From NCBI RefSeq assembly GCF_964656455.1, contig NC_135721.1, positions 55,070,936 to 55,134,935 of the forward strand: 64,000 bases of DNA. The letters run 5' to 3'. The notes under the pieces are model-generated. The model ran no database searches. It was given only the letters and a program-made list of their open reading frames with translations, and had not been told where the DNA came from. The stretch is from Halichoerus grypus (Eukaryota > Chordata > Mammalia > Carnivora > Phocidae). A program made the position numbers and the translations under genes. This document shows, piece by piece, positions 55,691 through 64,000 of the stretch (within the stretch, counting starts at the first letter, position 1; the number at the start of each line of letters is the position of its first letter).

Positions 55691-58600
55691 TCTGCCATTA
55701 TTCTTTTGGGGACCCACCTAGGAGGATGCTTGTCCCTGACCACCAGAGGTGCCACTGGGCAGTGAAATTCACCAAAATAGGAAACCAGAGACCTGAATGA
55801 TCCACACATTCTATCACAAGTCCCTGAATAATCAAAACTAGTTGGCACATTACAATTCATCGCCTCTTCTCTCTAGGTGTCCCTTGATGGCAGGAAAAGT
55901 TATCTCCAGCTTCACTTTCCTTTCCATCCCAGATAGAGAGTAGCCAGAGGGACTGTAAATCCATTCCTAACATTTTCAGTTGTTTGAGTTATGTTCTACC
56001 AGAATTAAGAAGGTGACTTTAAAAACATGAAGGAGAAATAAAGGTTGCACCTTCCCAGAGCAGAGTACAGGTGTAAAATGAAACTGAACTTTTAATATGA
56101 AACTGCTCTGGAGGAGAAAGGACTAAGAATATTTTTATAGAACACTTGCATTATGGGTAATTTTTTTTAAATCCAGGGTTCAACTTGCATGACACTGAGG
56201 CATAAGTCTAGCACTTAATGACATTTATAACTCTGTAACAATACGTTTTGTATAAATTACTGCTGAGGCTTAACATTTCTGATTATGATATATAGAATAA
56301 AGTGATGTCATAAAGGCGAAGTTTGTAAGTTACGATCTGTCCTGTTGCTTTAAATAAGAGGATTTCTGGAGACAATTGCCTTGATGAATATAAACTCAAA
56401 TGAACCTTGAATCTCTTCAATTATTCTTATTTAGAATTCATTTTCCTTTGAACTTTCATTTAACTCAAAGCACAATCGTTCCATTATAAATCAAATGCGA
56501 GCTTGTCTTTCCTGCAATAACAAGTATGCTTTAAATAATGAAGCAACACCTATGATCATAAAAGATAATGTTTCAATGCACCAAAATACAAAAGGTAAAG
56601 AGATTTATTATCTTAGTTCACAACGATGAGTTGAATATTTTTGTAGCAACAGACATCTCTATTCCAGACAACACTTTTTATTTGACTTTTTACTGTATTT
56701 CCTTTCCCAGAAGACTGGGGTACATTATTATCAATGAAAGAAAAGGAAGATTCAACACACAACGCTATTGGTGGCTGAGAAGCCCAGATCTCTCCTTGCT
56801 CAGTTTCCCTAGTAAGCTAATGGATATAAATATCTCTCAACCTCCCTGGCCCTCTTTTCCACAATGAAAGGGCTGGGCTGAATCATCCTACATTCATCCC
56901 AAGCTCTGAAGACTGAGACTACATATGCCTTTCCTCTTGCACAGAATTATGGTGAGGAACAACCAAGTTAATGGATGTGAATATACTTTAGAAGGTATAA
57001 AAGTGCCATACAAAATACCTGATGGTTTTCACTCTGTGTTTTGTAAATACCTTTACATATCCATTATGCGAACTATGCTATCCAAAATAATACAGAAAAA
57101 CTCTAGAGCATCTCCAGGCTATTACAGATGAAACAGGGTGATAAAAAGAGGGTCTTCTGGAGTCCTCATAATAAATTCTTTTGGGTGGGATCAAAATCTC
57201 ACATAATAATAGGTCAAATGGCTGAACTACCCCAAAGAGCCTACTTTCCCGTTGAAAATCTCACCAGCAAGCAGGACACAGAACTGAGCAGGTAGGCTGG
57301 ACGATTGGAAAGCTCTCTTCCTGTTATCTCTTTATGCATTCCGTCTTCAAAGCATTGTGACCTGTCTTCAATACACCCTCGGGTGTGGGATTTACATTTT
57401 TAATATTGGCATTTATGACGTGGTGCTTCTTCCCGGTTAATTGGTATCAGAGCAAAATGTTTGCCTCTCTCCTCAAATAAATCTCTTCAAGAGCTTCAAT
57501 CACACATTCTTTTGTTCTATCCCTCATTTGAAACTGGCTCTATAAAGCCGCCAGACCACGGTACATAATCTTTTGCCTCTCACATTTTTAAATCTGGGGG
57601 TTTATGCTTTAATGGCTTTGATGTGCTTACTATTCAGCCTGTTACTTAAACCACGTTCCTCCCCGTCCAACACCCGGCTCTCCCTCAGCCTTACAAGCCT
57701 GTACCCTCTGAGGCTGAAAGGATTTATTTATCATCCAGAACGTTTCCATAATTTTGGAAACATATGTTTTGAAATTACATTCCAATATCTCATACTATGT
57801 TCTTTGTCTTGCATCTGTTCTGTAAAAACAAACAAAACACACATAATTATATTCCAATGACTGCAAAGTCTATGTTTTCCACAAGAGTTGGTTCTTCCAC
57901 AAACAGTAAGTCACACAACAAAGGCACTTACATACCCCTTCGATGTCATCTGAGTCACATTCTTGTGTTAATTAGACCTAACTACTGATAATAGTAAACT
58001 TCTACAACTGTGAAACTCAGACTCCTTTCCAAAGTTATTTCAATTTTATAGGATAATCTCGTTATTGAAAATTAGCTATTGTTGAAAAACCGAAGTCTTT
58101 ACATAATACTCAACCTTGCATGGAAAACAACTCAGTAATCTTTCATACTCCCAGTGTATGACTTGCATTAAATATTCTTTAAAAAATTCACTTCTCTCCC
58201 TGTAATATCCTAGTAGAAAGACAATCAGTCAATGCACAAAAAAGACCCCTCCCCTACCCACTAAAATAAACAAACAAACCTGAATGAAACATAAAGAAAT
58301 AACTGACCAAAATATATTCCTTTTTTATGTAACTATCCCACCACACACCAGCTCCCTCTTGCCTAAATCTTTCATGTCACACATTGTCTCTCTCTGACAC
58401 ACACACACAAACACACACGCACACCATTTAACCATAAAACCCAATCATTTTACGACTGTGTTTTACTAGAATGTCTGATGTCAAAATTAGATAAATTTGC
58501 ATTGAAACATTCAAAAAGCCGCCCAAAACCAAGAACTGCCTTTCAGTCTACCTCTTAAAAATAAAATGTCACCATTGTAACATCTCCTCCCCTCACGTTT

Positions 58601-58953
58601 CTGCTCTTGATCCTTATATTCTTAAGTAATAAAATAAATTTTGGAACTGAGAAGAAAGATAAGCCTGATGCCTACAGTGGTGTGCTGGTAGATATTTAAC
58701 AACCAGCTTGCAGTGAGGGAAAAAACCTCTGACTTGTAGCATTTGCTAATTTCTGTGATATAAATGCCTCCATGGTGGCCAGTTTCCAGCTACCAGTGTG
58801 ATGTTGCTAAAGGGCAGAGCAGGGAGTATCTGCACAACTGGCTCTTGCAAGGTGGTGCAAGCTGGTTTCACCATTTCATGCCTATGACTCCTCTTGGAGA
58901 TTTAAAAATGTTCCCAGCACCTTTGACATCTAGCAGTAGTTCTAGAGGTAATT
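55691..58953. other. Transposon-poor unique block, candidate regulatory DNA
   Basis: More than 3 kb without a recognised transposon or coding exon. AT-rich text with many homeodomain-type cores near 56380-56580 and 57180-57560. A weak CTCF-like CCACCAGAGGTGCC lies at 55740. A (CA)-rich stretch lies at 58400-58423. Regulatory role is an inference. Confidence 0.4.
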
Positions 58954-59120
58954 TTTTTTTTTTTTTTTAAGGTTTCATTTATTTGAGAGAGAGAGAGAGC
59001 ACGGGCAGGGAGGAGAGGGAGAAGCAGGCTACTCGCTGAGCAGGGCTCTGTCCCAGGACCCTGGGATCATGACCTGAGCCAAAGGCAGATGCTTAACCGA
59101 CTGAGCCACCCAGGCGCCCC
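58954..59120 (-). mobile_element. Can-SINE, antisense
   Basis: Long T-run, 'ggtttcatttatttgagaga', 'gaccctgggatcatgacctg', head 'accgactgagccacccaggc'. Target duplication TCTAGAGGTAATT / TCTGGAGGTTATT. Confidence 0.94.
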
Positions 59121-59738
59121 TCTGGAGGTTATTCTTATTGTTTGCTCTCAACCAGTCTGTTTCTAGGATGCTTTTCAGACATCACTGCCAATGTCCTGGG
59201 CTAAAAAGCACTTTATACCCATACAGGATCACATGACATAACCCATATAAACTCTGGCCCCCATGTGGACCCACCCTCAACATAAAGATACATTCAAAGA
59301 AAACACAAAGATGATTCCAGAAGCTTTGAAAAACAATATCATCATTGGGTTTTCTTATAAAGTTTGGTGCAGGTGCTTCACCCAGAAATCTTCCCAATTA
59401 GACATCTCATTCTGTCTCTAAAGTCTTAGTTATTTTAAAGGCTGAAAACACATACATGCTCCTCTCTCCCACCATCTCCTTTTCTCCCCCTCATACGTAG
59501 GGACATGTGTGTGTGCACACACAGGCACAGACTCTACTTACCTAAATATAGTGCTTCCCATTCAATCCACACCACCTTTATGTATTCACCACACTCACTA
59601 CCTATAACTGCCCCAACAGTCACAGCGCTCTGGGAAGCATAGTTCTCTTGGTCATACTGCTTTCCTCCAATTCCAGTGGATAATATTCTCTATTTCATCA
59701 TTGTAACATGAAGGTATTTGTCAATGTGGTTCTTGTGG
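59121..59738. other. Unassigned sequence, no gene seen
   Basis: No gene or repeat recognised between the SINE and the CAT repeat. Confidence 0.4.
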
Positions 59739-59768
59739 CATCATCATCATCATCATCATCATCATCAT
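59739..59768 (+). repeat. (CAT)10 microsatellite
   Basis: Thirty bases of uninterrupted trinucleotide repeat, next to a minus-strand MIR fragment. Confidence 0.97.
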
Positions 59769-59774
59769 AATACA

Positions 59775-59918
59775 GAACATCGACTAGTTCCCACGCTATA
59801 CCAGGCAGTAAGCTGAGCACCTTACACATAGTCATTTAAGTCATGGAGGCAGGAGTCAAACCAGGCAAGATGGCACAAGAACCCACTGTTCTTAACCACC
59901 ATACTCTACCAGTTCATA
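59775..59918 (-). mobile_element. MIR SINE, internally shortened
   Basis: 'ataccaggcagtaagctgag', 'ccttacacatagtcatttaa' and 'ggaggcaggagtcaaaccag' are reverse-complement MIR with the core largely lost. Confidence 0.65.
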
Positions 59919-59954
59919 GATCCATCTGAAGAAAAGCCACTGTGGGATCTTGGC

Positions 59955-60112
59955 CAAGTCACACTTGCTGTGCCTCAGTTTACTCATCTGTAAAATGGAG
60001 CTGATAATAGTACCTACCGCACAGGGTTTGGAGGAGAATTCCATGAGCTAACATATGTACAGTACTTAGAAGGGTGCCTGGCACATAATAAGAGCTATTA
60101 TGTTAGCTAAGG
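59955..60112 (+). mobile_element. MIR SINE, well preserved
   Basis: 'gcctcagtttactcatctgt', 'gataatagtacctaccgcac' and 'gggtgcctggcacataataa' match MIR closely. It lies head-to-head with the MIR at 59775-59918. Confidence 0.88.
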
Positions 60113-60200
60113 GTCAACTAACTACTCAATGTTAACCAGGACTAATCAGCTCCTCACAGCCTATAGAATCCCATGACTCTTACATGTCTTCTGTTAGAGT

Positions 60201-60398
60201 CCTAAGGTTAGCAAATTTTTTCTGTAAAGGGTCAGATAGTAAATACTTTAGGCTTTGCAAGCCACCTACGGTCTCTGTCACATAATCTTCTTAGGATTCT
60301 TAAGTCTTTCAAAATATAAAAATCATTTGTAGTTTGTGGACTAAAAGAGACCACTGGCTGGATGTTGGTCCACATACATAGTTTGCTGATCTCTGGGC
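60201..60398 (-). mobile_element. hAT-Charlie non-autonomous element
   Basis: 'gcaaattttttctgtaaagg', 'gtcagatagtaaatacttta', 'ggctttgcaagccacctacg' and 'tagtttgctgatctctgg' match a common hAT-Charlie (MER1-type) family read in reverse. Exact family name uncertain. Confidence 0.75.
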
Positions 60399-60484
60399 TA
60401 GACCGAGAGAGAGAGAGCCCTGTTTTAAATATATTTTTTTATGAAAGCAAATACATGAACTCTGAAAGACACCCACATAAAACA

Positions 60485-60840
60485 ATCACATTCCCTCAGC
60501 AAATGTTCACTTATCATTTATTATGTGCAAGGTGCCATTCTGGATGCTGAAGCCACATAGACGGAGAAGTGCACCCTTGACTTTGGGAGGCTCATAGGCC
60601 AATGGCAAGATAATCCCAGCATAGCGTGTGCTGAATTCTTTAATAAAGGAGGAAGGGATCTGGTCTGGTTAGGGCAAGGTAATTGATAAGTAAAGGGTCC
60701 AAAAAGAAAAGGACGCTTGAGCTATACCTTGAAGATGCAAGGAATTCACTTGGCAGACAGACACATAAGAGAGCAAGGAGGTATTCAGAAAATTGCAGTG
60801 TCTGGGATCAGAGAAGGCCCATGAGATCAAGAGGCCATCC
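60485..60840 (-). mobile_element. L2 LINE 3' region
   Basis: 'catttattatgtgcaaggtg', 'tgactttgggaggctcatag' and 'gagctataccttgaagatgc' to 'ttggcagacagacacat' are reverse-complement L2. Confidence 0.7.
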
Positions 60841-61639
60841 TGTAGGCCTCTGGTTTTCAAAGTCTTTAACACAGAAGTTTGTCTTCAGGCAAAATCTAAT
60901 CTAGAGTCCTGTGTACCAAACACCCTGCTTGAAGCTGGGGTGTTAGTCCCGAGCACCTCCCCTGCTGCTGGCCTCCTCACCACAGGCAGCTCAGGGTGAC
61001 CTCGGCCTCCAGGCCGCACAGTTGGAAATCCACAGCTCCTGGCAACAGGCAGCAGGCCCAGGGGCCAGAGAAGTCCTGCTGTAGCGACTCCATGCAAATT
61101 CTTCTGAAGTCAATAAAATTCCATGTATCTATTTTTATCCCCAACAGACATCCTGTTCTTCCCCAGCACCTCTGCCTTTGCTGGTCACAGGCTTGCCCCA
61201 TGTGGTTTAACACTTCATCACATGGCATCTTGTGTGGTTATCTAATTGCTTTTTGAGCATCTAGATGAACTGGACTAAGGGCAGGAAGTGCAACTTGTTT
61301 CTCTTGTATCCCCCTCAGCAAGCTGCGTGGGGCAAGGAGGCGCTGCTAAAGGGAAGGTCTCTTCCAACCCTCAGATTCTAAGACTCCCCACAGGAGGACA
61401 GTATCTTCAAAGAGAATAAGAGAGGAAATATCTTCCAAGGCAGGCACTAAATTAGTGCAAGTGGAGTATCTAGTGGGGAGGTATTTGTGTGTCTCAGGAC
61501 TGAAGGTTGGCTTGATCAGATACCTCAGTTCCCAAAACAGCATTGTTTTGGGTCCTTACACAACCCCTCTCCCCTCACTTTGCTGTAATTCCCTTTCATC
61601 TCCATTCCCCAGCCCAATTTCCCTCCCTGTAATAGACAA
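60841..61639. other. Unassigned sequence with a weak L2-like piece
   Basis: Overlapping frames at 60885-61256 lack domains. 'actaagggcaggaagtgcaa' near 61274 resembles the L2 3' end in sense orientation, too short to be sure. A POU octamer ATGCAAAT is at 61092-61099. Confidence 0.35.
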
Positions 61640-62107
61640 CCACGTTATTGTGTTTATATGTATGTGTTCTTTGTTGTCTGGTGTGCATATATTTTAATAT
61701 ATAAAAATGCTATGTTCTCATGGTTTAGACATCATCCCATCCCTTCCTTTTTCACCCAGCATGTTGTTAAGATCTATCCATATCATCAAGCATGCAACTG
61801 TCCTTTCTCCCTGAAGGCTGCACACCGTTGCATAATCTGTACCCACTATACTTTACATCTCCGGCCCCCCAGGACAGACAACTAAGATGCTTCTGACTCC
61901 TCCTCCCACAAACAGTGCTGTGATGAACATCCACATACATGCTCCTTAAAAATCTCCTTGTATGCCCAGGATCAGGAGGTAAGTCACCTGGCATGAGTGT
62001 AAGTACTGCCAGGGGACTGTCCAAAGAAGCTGCACCAGACCCTCTCACACCAGCCAGGCCTGGGGTTTCTGCGGCTCACCTCCTGACCGACACTGAACAA
62101 GATTCAG
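61640..62107 (-). mobile_element. Old LINE-1 ORF2 region, first part
   Basis: 'gttaagatctatccatatca', 'aacagtgctgtgatgaacat' and 'gtcacctggcatgagtgtaa' to 'ctgccaggggactgtccaaa' are antisense old LINE-1. Interrupted by an MLT1 LTR at 62108 and resumed at 62583. Confidence 0.7.
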
Positions 62108-62582
62108 TGTGATGGATGGAAATGTGCCCCCCCAAAAATGATACATTGAAGTCTTAACCTCTAGGAGCTCAGAATGTGGCCATGTGTGGAAATAGGATCT
62201 TTGCAGGTGCAATTAAGTTAAGATATGATCATTAGGATGGGCCTTAATCCAATATGACTGGTGTCCTTACAAAAAGGGAAAATCTGGACACGGAGGCAGA
62301 TACCCACAGAGGAAAGACAGTATGAAGACAAAAGGGAGAACACCATGTGAAGAGGAAGGCAGATATGGAGCAATGCATCTACAAACCAACAATGGCCAGC
62401 AAACCACCAGAAGCCAGGAAAAGGGGATTGGACAGATTCTTCCACACTCTCAAAAGGAACCAACCCTACCAACACCTTGATTTTGACCTTCCAGCTTCCA
62501 GGACAACAAGACAATACATTCCTGTCATTTAAGCTACCTAGTTTTCGGTATTTTGTTACAGCAGCCCTAGGACACTAATGCA
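62108..62582 (+). mobile_element. MLT1-type LTR (ERVL-MaLR) inside LINE-1
   Basis: Starts TGTGATGGATGGAAATGTGC and ends 'gcagccctaggacactaatg' plus CA. It contains 'gaagtcttaacctctaggag', 'aatatgactggtgtccttac', 'ccaacaccttgattttgacc' and 'tattttgttacagcagcc'. A nearly complete solo LTR in sense orientation. Confidence 0.92.
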
Positions 62583-63105
62583 CTCAGCTTTTCAAGTTCT
62601 GCCAGCCTGGTGGATATAACATAATATTGTGTTATTTTTTTTTTTTCTCTAATCGCTAGTGACTTCAAACATTTTCTTCATATGCTTTTTAGTCATACAG
62701 GTTTCCTTGTAAACTGCCCATGTCTATCCTTTTGCCCACTTTTTCATAGAGAGTCCTATCTTTTTCTTGTTGATTTATAATAGCTCCTTGTAAATTCCCA
62801 ATATTAGTCCTTTAGAGTTTGATACCTTACAAACCTTCTCTCCAACTATCATCTGTCTGTTAACATTATCCTCACTGGGTAACTGCTAACTAATTCCTAA
62901 CAGGGCAGAATTACTTTATTTCTATTTAATCAATTTCACTAATTTTTCAATTATGATTTGTACAATTGGGGTTTCACTTAATAAATCCTTCCCTCCTCCT
63001 ATGTTACAAAGATATTCTCCTACATAATGTTCTACAAACTGCATTATGTCACCTTTAACATGCAGAGTCAGTATCTATATATGGTGTGAGCCAGAGGGCT
63101 GTTTA
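62583..63105 (-). mobile_element. Old LINE-1 ORF2 region, continued
   Basis: 'tgacttcaaacattttcttc', 'tatccttttgcccacttttt' and 'cttgttgatttataatagct' through 'aaagatattctcctacataa' continue antisense LINE-1 past the MLT1. 'tatatatggtgtgagccaga' marks the next break. Confidence 0.78.
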
Positions 63106-63109
63106 AAAA

Positions 63110-63665
63110 AAACCACTGAAATAACAAGACACTCCAAAATGTAGTGGCTTTAAACAAAAACAAACCTCTATTTTGCTCACACACCTGCACTGTAGGTAGG
63201 GATCAGCAGGGATGGTTGATCTTTGTGCCATGGAGCGTCCGCTGAGATGGCCTGGCCGAGGCTGCAGGGCGTATGTTCAGTGTGCCTCCCTTAAGGCTGG
63301 CAAGTCAGTGCGGGCTGTAAGTTGGGAGTTCAGCTAAGGCCGAGGGCTGGGGCCACAGCTCCTTTCCACTTGCACCTTGTTTGTCACCGGCCATTTGGGC
63401 TTCCTCACATTCTGAAGGCTGAGTTCCAAAAAAAAAAAAAGGCAATGACTGTGCCACTACCACTTTATATAACCTAGCTTCAGCAATCACTTAGCATTAC
63501 TAGCCTGGGGTCCATGGTAGTCAAAACCTGCCCAGAATCAAGGGGAAGGAACATCATACCCCACCTCTCTCAATGGGGAAAGTGTCAACGTCACATTGTA
63601 AAAAACTCATGTGGGAGGGCAGCAAATGTTGTGATCGTCTCTGGGAATAGAATCTGCCATAGGAT
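63110..63665. mobile_element. Unassigned old repeat inserted in LINE-1
   Basis: 'tgtagtggctttaaacaaaa', 'atttgggcttcctcacattc', 'cagaatcaaggggaaggaac' and 'cccacctctctcaatgggga' belong to a widespread old mammalian repeat (probably LTR-class) that I cannot name confidently. LINE-1 text resumes after it. Confidence 0.5.
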
Positions 63666-63689
63666 GCGATTTTATGAGAAGGTCATTGT

Positions 63690-64000
63690 TATCATTTCTT
63701 AAATTCTTTCATACACACAGTCTGCTGCTGAGTTCTCCACTCTGTTACACTGCTTGATTTGTCTGGGGTTTTTTTTTTTTTTTTACCACAATAAGGCTAG
63801 TAATGTGTTCCTATCTGATAAGGTAAGTTCCCTTCCTTCATTCTCCTTTTTCAAACTTGTGAGTTATTCATGAACCTTTCTTTTTCCATACAACTTTTTA
63901 AGTACATCTATCAAACTCCTAAAAATAATCTTACTGGAATTTTGTTGGGAGTGCCTTGAGTGTATAAGTTAATTTGGGAATAATAAACATAATTTTATAT
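63690..64000 (-). mobile_element. Old LINE-1 ORF2 region, further part, runs off window
   Basis: 'ttactggaattttgttggga' and 'gtataagttaatttgggaat' match antisense LINE-1 text lying further 5' in the element than 63105, so this is the same LINE-1 continuing beyond the window end. Confidence 0.65.

Noticed and set aside
55740..55753. CTCF-like CCACCAGAGGTGCC on plus
   Set aside because: Deviates at the GGC positions of the core, so it is too weak to list as a site.
59739..59768. Regular CAT repeats as a possible CRISPR-like array
   Set aside because: Pure trinucleotide microsatellite without spacers, in a mammalian genome.

Overview
The window is nuclear DNA of a mammal, most likely an arctoid carnivore (bear, pinniped, mustelid or relative). 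The evidence is fourteen copies of the carnivore-specific tRNA-Lys-derived SINE (Can-SINE). The youngest carry the body ending 'ctctctcgctgtgtctc' followed by 'caaataaataaataaaatc', which differs from the dog and cat versions I know. Mammal-wide MIR and L2 repeats, MLT1 LTRs, Tigger and MER5/MER3/MER20 DNA transposons and a carnivore-type LINE-1 3' end agree with this. I cannot resolve the species or the chromosomal location.

I find no protein-coding gene, non-coding RNA gene, CpG island or CRISPR array that I can support. The longest open frames (about 100-163 codons) are either low-complexity, such as translations of a GAAA microsatellite, or lie in LINE-1, LTR or unique non-coding DNA with no recognisable domain. 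The only readable protein remains are LINE-1 ORF2 pieces near 7.7-8.8 kb and a Tigger1/pogo transposase relic on the minus strand at 50.9-51.9 kb. The window is best read as intergenic or deep-intronic DNA.

Layout: 0-9 kb is repeat-rich (SINEs, MIR, L2, an MLT1 LTR, two long microsatellites, and a LINE-1 with an inverted 5' part). 9-13 kb is mostly unique sequence with a candidate CTCF site. 13-25 kb is a mosaic of two ERV1-like LTRs, old LINE-1 pieces and nested SINEs. 25-28.7 kb holds MER20, MER3 and unassigned old repeats. 28.7-37.6 kb is nearly free of recognisable transposons and holds the best candidate regulatory sequence, including a diverged internal duplication and repeated TGACAGCTGTC sites. 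38-50 kb returns to MIR/L2/MER5A/old LINE-1 nests. 50.3-52.3 kb is an inactivated Tigger1 carrying a SINE, followed by an MLT1 LTR carrying another SINE. 53-59 kb is mostly unique sequence with a strong candidate CTCF site and an L2 nested in a MIR. 59-64 kb is MIR, hAT-Charlie and L2 sequence followed by a minus-strand old LINE-1 interrupted by an MLT1 LTR and an unassigned repeat.

No new biological system was found. The observations most worth checking are the transposon-poor block with its motif clusters, the 33.6/34.2 kb duplication, the CTCF candidates, and several unusual insertion structures. Repeat family names come from memory of consensus sequences, and boundaries are good to about 10-30 bases.
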